Below are positions 29,456-37,737 of a DNA stretch of 64,000 nt, piece by piece. Below the pieces are notes generated by a model. That model was not told where the DNA came from. It searched no databases and was given only the letters and a program-made list of their open reading frames with translations. The stretch is from Alishewanella agri BL06. GTDB lineage: Bacteria > Pseudomonadota > Gammaproteobacteria > Enterobacterales > Alteromonadaceae. The first letter of the stretch is position 1. Each line of letters begins with the position of its first letter. The stretch spans positions 1-64,000 of the forward strand of contig NZ_AKKU01000001.1 of assembly GCF_000272005.1 (NCBI RefSeq), given 5' to 3'. A program made the translations under genes and the position numbers.

Positions 29456-30250
29456 TTGTTAAGCATCTTCTTGTTAACCGCCGCCTTAGGCGCCGTAGTG
29501 GGTTTACTGGCAGGCTTATTGGGTATTGGCGGTGGCCTGATTATCGTGCCGGTGTTAGTAGTACTATTACCCTTTTTTGATGTTATTCCGGCTGAGCATG
29601 CAATGGTGGTAGCGATTGCAACCTCGCTGGCTTCTATTATTATCACCTCAGTGTCATCGGTCCGAGCGCATCATAAACGTAATAACGTGAGCTGGAATAT
29701 TGCCCTGCCGGTGATGCTGGGTGCCGGACTCGGCGCACTGCTGGTGGGTTACCTGGCACATAATCTGAGTGGTAATACACTGCAATTGATTTTTGGTGTT
29801 GCCGTGGGGATACTGGCGCTGCGTATGCTGATTTCACGAAGTACCACTGGCAAAGCTGCGCTGCCCGGTCTGATCCCACTTGGCAGTTTTGCCGCACTGC
29901 TGGGTAGCTTTGCTGCGTTACTCGGTATTGGTGGGGGAGCCCTAATCGTGCCGATGCTGAACTATTTTTCTGTAGATATGCGCCGCGCTATCGGTTGCGC
30001 CGCGGCCAGTGGTATCGCCATTGCTGTTTTCGGTACAGTCGGTTATGTCAGTGCCGGTTGGCAGCATTATCAGCTTAATGCCGGTTTTATTGGTTATATC
30101 TATTTACCTGCTTTACTGGGTGTGATTAGTACCTCCATTTTTACTACTTCCATTGGTGCCAGCCTGACACAAAAGTTACCGGTAATGACCATTAAGCGGG
30201 TGTTCGGGATCTTTTTGTTAGTGGTCTCGGCCCGCATGGTATTGGCTTAG
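29456..30250 (+). CDS. TauE/SafE-family permease (putative sulfite/anion exporter)
   Basis: A 264-aa membrane protein with about eight hydrophobic segments in two repeated halves. The signature GLLAGLLGIGGGLIIVPVLV in the N-terminal half recurs as SFAALLGIGGGALIVPMLNY in the second, the internal duplication typical of TauE/SafE (DUF81). Members move sulfite, sulfoacetate or other organosulfur anions; substrate here is unknown. The start is uncertain. TTG at 29456 places the first helix at the N-terminus but has a poor ribosome site. It is inserted between ptsP and lgt, adjacent in E. coli. Confidence 0.85.
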   Translation: MLSIFLLTAALGAVVGLLAGLLGIGGGLIIVPVLVVLLPFFDVIPAEHAMVVAIATSLASIIITSVSSVRAHHKRNNVSWNIALPVMLGAGLGALLVGYLAHNLSGNTLQLIFGVAVGILALRMLISRSTTGKAALPGLIPLGSFAALLGSFAALLGIGGGALIVPMLNYFSVDMRRAIGCAAASGIAIAVFGTVGYVSAGWQHYQLNAGFIGYIYLPALLGVISTSIFTTSIGASLTQKLPVMTIKRVFGIFLLVVSARMVLA

Positions 30251-30269
30251 AACACATAAAAGGACTGTT

Positions 30270-31076
30270 ATGACAACGACACCGCTGCAATTTCCAGATA
30301 TTAATCCAGTCCTACTGGACTTGGGCCTGGTGAAGATCCATTGGTATGGCGTGATGTACCTGGTCGCGTTTGCGATTGCCTGGTGGCTGGCGAACCGGCA
30401 GGCGGCGAAAGCCAATTCGGGCTGGAATAAGGAACAGGTCAGCGATTTGTTGTTTTATGGTTTTCTTGGGGTGTTATTAGGCGGACGGATTGGTTATATC
30501 CTGTTTTATCAATTCAGCTATTTGCAGCAGGACCCATTATATTTATTTCGGATCTGGGAAGGCGGTATGTCATTCCACGGCGGGTTATTAGGTGTATTGC
30601 TTGCGATGGCCTTGTTTGCCCGCAAATACCAAAAACCGTACCTGGCACTGGGTGACTTTGTTGCCCCACTGATCCCGTTGGGGCTGGCTGCCGGACGTAT
30701 TGGCAATTTTATCAATGGAGAACTGTGGGGCCGGCCAACCGACGTACCCTGGGCGATGGTCTTTCCCACCGGTGGCGATGTGGCGCGCCATCCGTCACAG
30801 CTCTATCATGTCGCTCTGGAAGGCATGTTATTGTTTGTTTTGATTATTCTGATTAGACAATTAAAGCCGGCACAAGGCGTATTGGGCGGTGTCTTTTTAG
30901 CCGGCTACGGTATCGCGCGCTTTACGGTAGAGTTTTTCCGTGAGCCAGACGCCCATCTTGGCGTGTTGTCACTTGGGATGACGATGGGACAGTGGTTATG
31001 TCTGCCAATGGTTATTGCCGGCGTTGGCATAGTGCTCTACGCCCGGCAACAAGCGCGGCGGGGAGTTAAATCATGA
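30270..31076 (+). CDS. lgt: prolipoprotein diacylglyceryl transferase
   Basis: Inner-membrane enzyme that transfers diacylglyceryl from phosphatidylglycerol to the lipobox cysteine, the first step of lipoprotein maturation. It serves the many lipoproteins in this window. The 268-aa protein has seven membrane segments, the conserved [12 protein letters not shown] start, [13 protein letters not shown], and the signature [29 protein letters not shown] and [16 protein letters not shown] are also diagnostic. AAAGGA precedes the ATG. The stop overlaps the thyA start (ATGA). Confidence 0.97.
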   Translation: MTTTPLQFPDINPVLLDLGLVKIHWYGVMYLVAFAIAWWLANRQAAKANSGWNKEQVSDLLFYGFLGVLLGGRIGYILFYQFSYLQQDPLYLFRIWEGGMSFHGGLLGVLLAMALFARKYQKPYLALGDFVAPLIPLGLAAGRIGNFINGELWGRPTDVPWAMVFPTGGDVARHPSQLYHVALEGMLLFVLIILIRQLKPAQGVLGGVFLAGYGIARFTVEFFREPDAHLGVLSLGMTMGQWLCLPMVIAGVGIVLYARQQARRGVKS

Positions 31077-31921
31077 GGCAATATCTACAGTTATGTCAGC
31101 GTATTGTTGATGAAGGCATCTGGGTTGAGAATGCCCGTACCGGTACCCGCTGTCTGACAGTCATTAATGCTGATCTGGAATATGATGTTGGCAATAATCA
31201 ATTCCCGCTGCTGACGACACGTAAAAGTTATTACAAAGCAGCGATAGCTGAATTGTTAGGATACTTAAGGGGTTATGACAGTGCCGCACAATTCCGTGCT
31301 ATCGGTTGTAATACCTGGAACGCGAATGCCAACGAAAATCAGGCCTGGTTAGATAACCCGCATCGTAAGGGTGAAGATGATATGGGCCGGGTATATGGTG
31401 TGCAAGGCCGGCGTTGGCAGAAGCCCGATGGCTCAACTTTAGATCAACTGGCAAAAATCGTCAGCAACCTGAGCAAGGGGATCGACGATCGTGCCGAGAT
31501 CCTGACCTTTTATAACCCTGGTGAGTTTGAGCTTGGTTGTCTGCGGCCCTGCATGCATACCCATACCTTTAGTTTACTGGGAGATAAGCTGTATCTGACG
31601 TCTTATCAACGTAGCTGTGATGTACCGCTGGGACTGAATTTTAATCAGGTACAATGTTTCGTATTACTGGCACTTATGGCGCAAATCACCGGCCACAAAG
31701 CGGGTAAGGCCTACCATAAAATTGCCAATGCTCACGTTTACGAAAATCAGCTGGAGCTGTTAAAACTGCAGCTGCAGCGTGAACCCTATCCCTCGCCGCG
31801 TTTAACTATTAATCCCGAGATCCGCAGCTTAACCGATCTGGAAACCTGGGTTACAACTGACGATTTCGTATTGCACGATTACCAGTACCACCCGGCAATC
31901 AAATACCCGTTCAGCGTCTAG
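31073..31921 (+). CDS. thyA: thymidylate synthase
   Basis: Makes dTMP from dUMP with methylene-THF. The catalytic Cys lies in [13 protein letters not shown], and the nucleotide-binding [15 protein letters not shown] follows; [11 protein letters not shown] is near the C-terminus. The length (282 aa) and the RPCM sequence at the active site fit the Vibrio-type ThyA rather than the shorter E. coli form with APCH. The ATG overlaps the lgt stop by 4 bases, implying coupled translation, as in the E. coli lgt-thyA pair. Confidence 0.96.
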   Translation: MRQYLQLCQRIVDEGIWVENARTGTRCLTVINADLEYDVGNNQFPLLTTRKSYYKAAIAELLGYLRGYDSAAQFRAIGCNTWNANANENQAWLDNPHRKGEDDMGRVYGVQGRRWQKPDGSTLDQLAKIVSNLSKGIDDRAEILTFYNPGEFELGCLRPCMHTHTFSLLGDKLYLTSYQRSCDVPLGLNFNQVQCFVLLALMAQITGHKAGKAYHKIANAHVYENQLELLKLQLQREPYPSPRLTINPEIRSLTDLETWVTTDDFVLHDYQYHPAIKYPFSV

Positions 31922-31941
31922 TCAAAAAATCATCTCTTGTT

Positions 31942-31958
31942 GTGGCCTGTTTTTTGCT
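31942..31958 (+). promoter_or_regulatory. sigma-54 promoter of the first flgO-like gene
   Basis: TGGCC-N6-TTTGC carries the invariant GG (31944-31945) and GC (31956-31957) separated by exactly 10 bases. It lies about 35 bp before the flgO-like ATG. Confidence 0.7.
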
Positions 31959-31991
31959 AACAGCATTAGTAGTAACCAGCAAGAGGTGATT

Positions 31992-32627
31992 ATGAATAAG
32001 CTTTCTGCCGGCCTGCTGCTTAGTGTGTTAATAGCGCTGAGCGGCTGTGCCCGTCAACAGAGTACCGGGTTAACCGTACCGCTGCCCATCAGGCAGGTAC
32101 AGTCGACGGGTTTAAGTCCGCAACCGTTGGGGTTTTATACCGATCGTTTAGCGGTGCAACTGTTTAATCCGGTGTCAGGTGCTGAAAACCAGTGGCGGCA
32201 TGGGATTGCCGTCAGTAGTTTTTTGCCGGTACGCCAATTAACCCTGGAAGACAGTAACAGCCAGCAAATTGACCTGGCTAACCAACTGGCTGAAAGTATG
32301 CTGACAGCGGCAGTGCAGCGTGGCTATAACGTTATTGATTTACGTTTGCGGGCAGCGGTGTTGCTAAAAGCGGATCATGAACAAGGCTTTTCCCGGTTAT
32401 TATCGGAACTGCAACACCAGCACCAGGCACGTATCCTGTTAAGCGGAACCTATGCGCCGCAGGAGGATGGTGTGGTAGTCAATGTACGGTTGATTGATAT
32501 CCAGACTCAGCAAGTGCTGGCGGCAGCAACGGATTATATTCCGGATAATGTCACCTGGAGTGCCGAGAAAATGCTCAAAAGAGGCAATTATTTATATCGA
32601 AGTGATCGGATCGGAGAGAAACCATGA
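31992..32627 (+). CDS. flgO: FlgO-family outer-membrane lipoprotein (copy 1)
   Basis: A 211-aa lipoprotein (lipobox LSGC) with a FlgO-type domain at about residues 45-200: IAVSSFLPVRQLTLEDS, LANQLAESMLTAAVQRGYNV and ILLSGTYAPQEDGVVVNVRL. FlgO in Vibrio belongs to the sheathed-flagellum basal body (H-ring) set with FlgP and FlgT and supports motility. The start at 31992 follows AAGAGGTG. It overlaps copy 2 by 4 bases (ATGA), so the two are one operon behind a sigma-54 promoter. Which copy is the functional FlgO equivalent is not decided. Confidence 0.78.
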   Translation: MNKLSAGLLLSVLIALSGCARQQSTGLTVPLPIRQVQSTGLSPQPLGFYTDRLAVQLFNPVSGAENQWRHGIAVSSFLPVRQLTLEDSNSQQIDLANQLAESMLTAAVQRGYNVIDLRLRAAVLLKADHEQGFSRLLSELQHQHQARILLSGTYAPQEDGVVVNVRLIDIQTQQVLAAATDYIPDNVTWSAEKMLKRGNYLYRSDRIGEKP

Positions 32628-33283
32628 AACCTTATTTGTTGTTAGCACTTGCTCTGACCGGATTGACTGCTTGTTCGCAAACACCGCCAGCTGCCAAAGT
32701 TGTGCCAGAGAATGCTGTTACCATGCGCGGTGAGCTGGCGCGTGAGCAGCGGATCCTGGAGCAGCAGGCATTCTCAGTGCAATCGGCGCCACAACATTTC
32801 CGACAGACGCCACTGGTGACACTGGATCATTATGCCCGTAATCTGGTGCACGAATTAATGGCTAATCACCATCGGGTAGAAGAGCAGGCAATGGTCGCGG
32901 TGACTGATCTGGCTTTTGTTGAGTCGGATTTACAGCAAGGCTCGGTGTTTTCTAATCATCTGAGCGAAGCTATTATTTACGATCTACATCTGTTCGGTGT
33001 GCCGGTATTGGATTTCAAAGTTACTGATTATATTCGGGTGACCGACAAAGGTGACTTTGTGTTAAGCCGGGACTTTAGCGAGCTATCAGCGGAATTGCCA
33101 ATCAAATATGTAGTAACCGGTACTATCACTACGCATCAGGCGGGGGTGATGTTAAACGCACGGTTAATTCAGATTGATAGCAAAAGAGTGATTTCGGCTG
33201 CCCGCACCTTTGTGCCCGCAGCGGTCTACAACGCGATTCTGCAACAAAAGCATGACGCTATTCTAAAGTTAAAACAGGGATAA
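32624..33283 (+). CDS. FlgO-family outer-membrane lipoprotein (copy 2)
   Basis: A 219-aa lipoprotein (lipobox LTAC) with the FlgO domain: YARNLVHELM, VAVTDLAFVESDLQQ, FSNHLSEAIIYDLHLFGVPV, FVLSRDFSEL and YVVTGTITTHQAGVMLNARL. Arrangement and motifs closely follow Vibrio FlgO. Translation is probably coupled to copy 1 through the ATGA overlap. A hairpin and T-rich stretch follow (33311-33345), separating it from copy 3. Confidence 0.82.
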   Translation: MKPYLLLALALTGLTACSQTPPAAKVVPENAVTMRGELAREQRILEQQAFSVQSAPQHFRQTPLVTLDHYARNLVHELMANHHRVEEQAMVAVTDLAFVESDLQQGSVFSNHLSEAIIYDLHLFGVPVLDFKVTDYIRVTDKGDFVLSRDFSELSAELPIKYVVTGTITTHQAGVMLNARLIQIDSKRVISAARTFVPAAVYNAILQQKHDAILKLKQG

Positions 33284-33310
33284 GCAGCGCATCGTTAGTT
33301 TTTTCCGCAT

Positions 33311-33345
33311 CGGTTGTCGCCCTGACAACCGGTTTGCATTTTTCT
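33311..33345 (+). terminator. putative terminator after FlgO copy 2
   Basis: CGGTTGTC (33311-33318) and GACAACCG (33324-33331) form an 8-bp stem with a 5-nt loop, followed by a T-rich stretch GTTTGCATTTTTC. Confidence 0.6.
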
Positions 33346-33393
33346 TTCGCCGTTATCACCTTTACCGCCTTGTGACTTTTCTTCGTCTTTTGC

Positions 33394-33420
33394 TAAAGTT
33401 TAGCCAACATAAGCCGAAAA
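33394..33420 (+). promoter_or_regulatory. sigma-28 (FliA) promoter of FlgO copy 3
   Basis: TAAA (33394-33397), 15 bases, then GCCGAAAA (33413-33420): one base from the GCCGATAA consensus with exact spacing. It lies 38 bp before the ATG of the third FlgO-like gene. Confidence 0.65.
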
Positions 33421-33457
33421 GAATGCGACATCTTATGTCGGAATCAAGGAGCTAAGA

Positions 33458-34147
33458 ATGAAAAAAGTAAGTCTGGCGCTATTAGGCGCTGTCACACTGT
33501 TGAGTGGTTGCTACAGCTATCACAGGGTAGAGGATGGCTACAGCCGTTGTGACAGCAAAGGTAATTGCCATACTGAAATGCGTCGGCATTATCATGATCA
33601 TGGAAAAGATAGCGGCATTACTCCTCTGCCGACCAATCAACAGGGAGTCAAGCAGAACGGCTGGATGGTGCCGCATCAATATGTCACCAGTCTCAATTCA
33701 AACAAGCAGCTGAACGATTATGTTGCGCAAATGGCGATGCAGCTGGTAGAGACCTTTCATTTATTTCCGGTAGAGTCACGGGTGGCGGTTGCCTCCTTTG
33801 TCGATTTGGACAGTGAATTAAACCGCACCAATATTATTGGTAATCAGTTAGCAGAAGCCTTTATTCATCAGTTCCAGCAATTTGGTATTAGTGTGGTGGA
33901 TTTCAAAACGACTCGGGATATTCAGGTAACCCCTGGTGGTGACTTTGTGTTTAGTCGCAATCACACTCAACTGGATATGCTGCAGCAAATTGATTATGTG
34001 TTGTCGGGTACTATGGTATTTACCCCGCGCGGTATTATGGTCAACGCCAGAGTCATCAATTTCCGGACCAAAGTGGTTGCCGCCAGCTCGCAACAGCTGA
34101 TCCCACACTTTGTGGTAAGTTCGCTTTATCCTTCGATCTTGCGTTAG
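33458..34147 (+). CDS. FlgO-family outer-membrane lipoprotein (copy 3)
   Basis: A 229-aa lipoprotein (lipobox LSGC) whose C-terminal 150 residues are a FlgO domain: VAVASFVDLDSELNRTNIIG, QLAEAFIHQFQQFGISVVDF, DFVFSRNHTQL and YVLSGTMVFTPRGIMVNARV. It has an extra His/Cys-containing N-terminal segment (CDSKGNCHTEMRRHYHDHG) absent from the other two copies. CAAGGAG precedes the ATG. It has its own sigma-28-type promoter, so it is probably expressed later than copies 1 and 2. Confidence 0.82.
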   Translation: MKKVSLALLGAVTLLSGCYSYHRVEDGYSRCDSKGNCHTEMRRHYHDHGKDSGITPLPTNQQGVKQNGWMVPHQYVTSLNSNKQLNDYVAQMAMQLVETFHLFPVESRVAVASFVDLDSELNRTNIIGNQLAEAFIHQFQQFGISVVDFKTTRDIQVTPGGDFVFSRNHTQLDMLQQIDYVLSGTMVFTPRGIMVNARVINFRTKVVAASSQQLIPHFVVSSLYPSILR

Positions 34148-34172
34148 CGCAAAATAACCAGTACCTGCCAGC

Positions 34173-34202
34173 GTGACGTAGCATAAATAATGCTTACGTC
34201 AC
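34173..34202. terminator. hairpin after FlgO copy 3
   Basis: GTGACGTAGCAT pairs with ATGC-T-TACGTCAC with a one-base bulge and a 5-nt loop, 26 bp after the stop. There is no T-tract, so it is a possible terminator or RNA end only. Confidence 0.4.
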
Positions 34203-34313
34203 CATAAACTTCTTACGCAAGCTTTATTCATCTGTCAGTCAGCAAGGCTCAGCATAATCAAAGGATAACCTTAACTGATATCTCAGTTTACAGGGTGAAA
34301 AAGGAGAGTAGAG

Positions 34314-35312
34314 ATGAAAGCGATATTTCCACTGACTTTGATGGGGCTGACAGCGCTTGGCCTAACCGCCTGTGGCTCCGACAGTGATACTGCTGTGCCG
34401 GTAAATCAAACTGCGGTGTTCAGCTTTGCGGTAAGTGATGCCCCAGTCACTGAGGCGGCTAAAGTAATGGTTTGTTTCTCTGGAATCGAGCTGGTCGGCA
34501 ATGGTTTATCGCCACAAAGGTTTACTATCGGTTCCGGTCAGTTTACATCCGATGCGAACGATGAGTGTCGTAACTTAAGTGGCTCGGTAGTCCCTAATAC
34601 CCGCGGCGTTGATTTACTGACGCTACAGGGAGCGACAGCTGAGGCTCTGATTAGCGCGGCGACGGTACCTGCAGGGAGCTACGGTCAGTTACGTTTAGAT
34701 ATTGCAGCTGGCAGCTATGTTGAGAAGCTTGACGGTAGCCGCGTGCCGCTATCAGTGCCTTCCAATCAACTTAGGTTGCAAGGGCCAGTCCTGTCTGCGG
34801 GCGGCACCTTTAATTACACCCTGGAGTTCGATTTACGCAAAGCGCTGGTCGATGCTAATCCATCCGGTAACAACAACCCGGCGACACCGGATTATTTATT
34901 AAAACCTACCGGGTTAAGGTTAGTGGATAACAGCACTGTCGGTCATTTGCAGGGTGAAGTGAGCGAAGGTTTTTTACTCAATAACCAATGTACTGTTAAT
35001 CCTGCTGATGAACGGGTCGCGGTAGCCAGTATTTATCTATACAGTGGCGCGGATAGGCCGCTGCTGGAGTTATCTGATAATGGTGGTAATAACACCTATC
35101 AGCCGTATGCCAGCACAGCGGTATTTTTTGATAATTCACAAACTCGCTACAGTTATCGCTTGGGTTATATTGATGCCGGTACTTATACCGTAGCCATTAG
35201 CTGTGATACGCAGGACGATCCCGATCAACCTGATGACATCACATTTATTAGTGCACAGAATGTGACGATAAGCAGTAGCTCGCAGCCGCAAACAGTGAAT
35301 TTTGGCGACTAA
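34314..35312 (+). CDS. DUF4382-type lipoprotein
   Basis: A 332-aa lipoprotein (lipobox LTAC, then GSDSD). The N-terminal domain (residues 35-200) has the DUF4382 pattern: FSFAVSDAPVTEAAKVMVCF, VDLLTLQGATAEALI, VPAGSYGQLRLDIA, then TFNYTLEFDLRKALV and YLLKPTGLRLVDNS. A second beta-rich domain (215-330) resembles a carboxypeptidase-regulatory-like fold: VASIYLYSG, YRLGYIDAGTYTVAISCD. Function unknown; surface location is inferred. AGGAGAG precedes the ATG. It lies inside the flagellar region, but nothing links it to motility. Confidence 0.72.
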   Translation: MKAIFPLTLMGLTALGLTACGSDSDTAVPVNQTAVFSFAVSDAPVTEAAKVMVCFSGIELVGNGLSPQRFTIGSGQFTSDANDECRNLSGSVVPNTRGVDLLTLQGATAEALISAATVPAGSYGQLRLDIAAGSYVEKLDGSRVPLSVPSNQLRLQGPVLSAGGTFNYTLEFDLRKALVDANPSGNNNPATPDYLLKPTGLRLVDNSTVGHLQGEVSEGFLLNNQCTVNPADERVAVASIYLYSGADRPLLELSDNGGNNTYQPYASTAVFFDNSQTRYSYRLGYIDAGTYTVAISCDTQDDPDQPDDITFISAQNVTISSSSQPQTVNFGD

Positions 35313-35326
35313 TTTCATGTCAGGCC

Positions 35327-35401
35327 TGGCTGCCCCAACAGGAATCGAACCTGTAATTGCCCCTTAGGAGGGGGCCGTTATATCCATTTAACTATGGGGC
35401 A
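35327..35401 (-). tRNA. tRNA-Arg (anticodon CCU)
   Basis: A full cloverleaf can be drawn. The acceptor is TGCCCCA/TGGGGCA, the D-stem GTTA/TAAC, the anticodon stem GCCCC/GGGGC with loop CTCCTAA (anticodon CCT), and the T-arm ACAGG-TTCGATT-CCTGT. The discriminator is G and the 3' CCA is encoded. It is 75 nt long and reads AGG codons. It lies between the DUF4382 gene and flgT. Confidence 0.95.
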
Positions 35402-35453
35402 AGGCGGCCGAAAGTCTAACAGAGTTAAATCCTTATGTGAACTACTGGCGGGG

Positions 35454-36596
35454 CTATTGCCCTGCCAGACTCACGATATCTCCCGGTTGGATATGATTCA
35501 GTAATTGCTGCGCAGTCGAGGCGGCCCAGGCGCTGTCAGGCGTTACCTCAGTGAGCGTTAGCTTAACCGGACTGTGGATCAGGCGGCGAATGCGGCTATC
35601 TTGCGGGTCGCGTTGTACTTGTATCAATTGCACCTGGTCGCCTACTTTTAAACCGTGACTGCTACCCAGACCAATTTCAATTTGTTGTTGGCGAACCTGA
35701 CGAATTTGCGTTAACAGCGGCTGACATTGCAGTTGTTGCTGAATATCAAGAGCGGCAGCACGCAGTACCTGATCGATTTTCTGACCATAAGGCATTTGCC
35801 AGAATGCCATACTATGGCTAGCCGGAGTTGCTTGTTGCTGCGGCCATTGACTGCCGGTGCGATATTCTTGTTGAAAGCTGATTTCGCGCTGATAGGTATC
35901 GTATAACCACAGCTCCAGAGCAAAAAAACGCTCGTAGTTGTCGCTTTGCCAGAATTTACTGAGTTTACGGCCCAGAGATAGATCATTGATGCTGGCAAGT
36001 AAGATAAATTGCTGTCCGTCCGCAAACAAGGCATCGGCGACTTCCGCGTTAAGTTGTTCCGGTAGCATCAATTGCTCTGTTACCTCAAGCCTGGCTGCAG
36101 GTGCAAAGTCACGCAAATGTCGGGCGAGTTGGCGGGTGCTATGTTCACCCAGTTGAAATAATTGCCCATGGATCGCATCCTGCCGTGCCGCTAACTGAAT
36201 GGTCGGGAGTTGCAGTGGTGCGCGGTGTTGCAAGCTGCAGCGGCTCGCTTCGGCAATAATATGTGCTCTAAGCGTGATACTAACCTGATTCTGGCTGTGG
36301 GTTTCTGATAATAATTGCACCTGCTTTAATTCTGCAGCGCTACTTAGGGTCACCTGATGATGTTGTAAGATACCCTGAATAACTTGTTGCTCGCTCTGTA
36401 TTTTGGCACCGGCAAATAAGCTGGCGCGTTGCAAAGCGTCTGCAATTGCTGCTTGGCGTGCGGCATTGATATCACCACGCTCAATAGGCGCCTGGCCGGT
36501 GGCTTCGTACCAGTTGGCATCCGCACTGGCGCTGTAAAGTGATAAACTTAACAGCAGTAGGCTTAAAGGGCGCAGCGCGCGAAGCGTATTTCTCAT
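35454..36596 (-). CDS. flgT: flagellar H-ring protein FlgT
   Basis: A 380-aa exported protein; Vibrio FlgT forms the H ring around the LP ring of the polar flagellum. After a signal peptide (LSLLLLSLSLYSASA) the N-terminal domain contains WYEATGQAPIERGDINAARQ and AIADALQRASLFAGAKI, the LPP20-like fold. The middle domain includes FILLASINDLSLGRK. The C-terminal beta domain has GLGSSHGLKVGDQVQLI and ends HIQPGDIVSL. The ATG at 36596 has AAGG 7 bases upstream and begins a proper signal peptide; the frame extends 25 codons further. Divergent from flgP. Confidence 0.88.
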   Translation of the reverse strand: MRNTLRALRPLSLLLLSLSLYSASADANWYEATGQAPIERGDINAARQAAIADALQRASLFAGAKIQSEQQVIQGILQHHQVTLSSAAELKQVQLLSETHSQNQVSITLRAHIIAEASRCSLQHRAPLQLPTIQLAARQDAIHGQLFQLGEHSTRQLARHLRDFAPAARLEVTEQLMLPEQLNAEVADALFADGQQFILLASINDLSLGRKLSKFWQSDNYERFFALELWLYDTYQREISFQQEYRTGSQWPQQQATPASHSMAFWQMPYGQKIDQVLRAAALDIQQQLQCQPLLTQIRQVRQQQIEIGLGSSHGLKVGDQVQLIQVQRDPQDSRIRRLIHSPVKLTLTEVTPDSAWAASTAQQLLNHIQPGDIVSLAGQ

Positions 36597-36666
36597 AATC
36601 AAACCTTTTAGGAACCTGGCAGCGGCTATTATAACGCTGGCAGCAATACCGAACTCAGTTGGATAA

Positions 36667-36683
36667 AGCAAACTTTATGCCGT
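36667..36683 (-). promoter_or_regulatory. sigma-54 promoter of flgT
   Basis: On the minus strand GGCATAAAGTTTGC has GG (36681-36680) and GC (36669-36668) separated by 10 bases. It is about 70 bp upstream of the flgT ATG. Confidence 0.6.
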
Positions 36684-36696
36684 CATAACGAAGGTT

Positions 36697-36713
36697 ATGG
36701 CATTTATTTTGCT
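36697..36713 (+). promoter_or_regulatory. sigma-54 promoter of flgP
   Basis: TGGCATTTATTTTGCT has GG (36699-36700), 10 bases, and GC (36711-36712), close to TGGCA-N6-TTGC. It points toward flgP, about 100 bp before its ATG, and is back to back with the flgT promoter. Confidence 0.65.
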
Positions 36714-36813
36714 TTATAGAAAGACACAAGATTAACTCGCAGGCTGCGCTGCTGGTTTTAAGCTTCGCCAGCAGCGTGTTTAATAGCGATTTCGACTGAC
36801 AAGAGTGAGCAAA

Positions 36814-37272
36814 ATGAAAAATGCAGGTTTAGCTTTTATCTGTAGCGCCCTGTTGGCGAGTTGTAGTCAACTGGCTGATCGGCATATTGAGTATCAGCAG
36901 GAGGTTCCGCTGAGCTTCCCGGTGATTACTGCCTTAGGAGCTGCACCCATTTCCGCACAGCAAGGCAATGATGCGACACAGCGGATGTTATTAGCGATGC
37001 GCGCGTCTAAATTAGAAGCCTACCGAGAGTTAGCTGAGCGGATATATGGTCAAAGAATTGACAGCCAGAATACAGTGAGTGCGATGGTGGCACAAAGCGA
37101 TGTGTTGGAAGCTTCAGTACAAGGCGTGATCCGTGGTGCCCGGGTTGTGAAAACCTATGCAGTGGATGACACCTATATCACGGAGCTGGAGCTGAATTTC
37201 GCCGAGGTTTACGCAACATTACAACATACTCAGCCAAAACAAAGTATTCGTAGTGTGCGGTATCTATGGTGA
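36814..37272 (+). CDS. flgP: flagellar outer-membrane lipoprotein FlgP (LPP20 family)
   Basis: A 152-aa lipoprotein (lipobox LASC) with an LPP20/FlgP domain: MLLAMRASKLEAYRELAERI, then GQRIDSQNTVSAMVAQSDV and VQGVIRGARVVKTY. FlgP forms part of the basal disk/H-ring at the outer membrane in Vibrio and is needed for normal motility. The ATG at 36814 is chosen over an in-frame GTG nine bases upstream because GAGTGAG then sits at a suitable distance. It is convergent with flgN, 30 bp away. Confidence 0.88.
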   Translation: MKNAGLAFICSALLASCSQLADRHIEYQQEVPLSFPVITALGAAPISAQQGNDATQRMLLAMRASKLEAYRELAERIYGQRIDSQNTVSAMVAQSDVLEASVQGVIRGARVVKTYAVDDTYITELELNFAEVYATLQHTQPKQSIRSVRYLW

Positions 37273-37302
37273 AATTCTGAAGACTAATGCTAATTGACCG
37301 GC

Positions 37303-37737
37303 TCAGGCTTTAATGCCGGGGCCTTTGTTATCGACCGCTGGTTGGCCCTTGCTCGTATAAGTTAAGCCTGATTTACCCTGCGCCCCTAATAACTCATTCT
37401 TAAGCCGCTGCAACGTTAGCTGGCTTTGCTCGACGACTTGCTGATTAACCTGGGTTTGCTGTTTACAGGCAGCCAGTGTCTTGTCCATTTGTGTCACTTG
37501 CTCAATAAACCAGTCTTGGCTTCTGAAGCTCGCTAACTCAGGGAATTGTGCCAGCGTTTGATCAAGGGTGGCAATTTTTTGCAGCAAGTCACTTTTTTGC
37601 TCTACCAGTAAGTCGAGTTGCGCGGCATCACGTTGGGTTAGGGCAGTTAACTCATGCGATAATAACAGCAAAAGCGCATCCAATTGCGCTTGTTGCTGAT
37701 TTAACAAGGTGATGATGGTATCTGGCTGTTGACTCAT
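37303..37737 (-). CDS. flgN: flagellar export chaperone FlgN
   Basis: A 144-aa, mainly helical cytoplasmic protein. FlgN binds hook-associated proteins FlgK and FlgL before export. The central helices (LDALLLLLSHELTALTQRDA, LDLLVEQKSDLLQKI) and the C-terminal tail GKSGLTYTSKGQP match gammaproteobacterial FlgN. Its start overlaps the flgM stop by 4 bases, and it follows flgM in the same order as in other flagellar clusters. Confidence 0.88.
   Translation of the reverse strand: MSQQPDTIITLLNQQQAQLDALLLLLSHELTALTQRDAAQLDLLVEQKSDLLQKIATLDQTLAQFPELASFRSQDWFIEQVTQMDKTLAACKQQTQVNQQVVEQSQLTLQRLKNELLGAQGKSGLTYTSKGQPAVDNKGPGIKA

Noticed and set aside
29188-29646. 152-codon minus-strand open frame across the end of ptsP and start of the TauE/SafE gene
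   Set aside because: Low-complexity Thr/Ala/Pro translation, no ribosome site, and antisense to two real genes.
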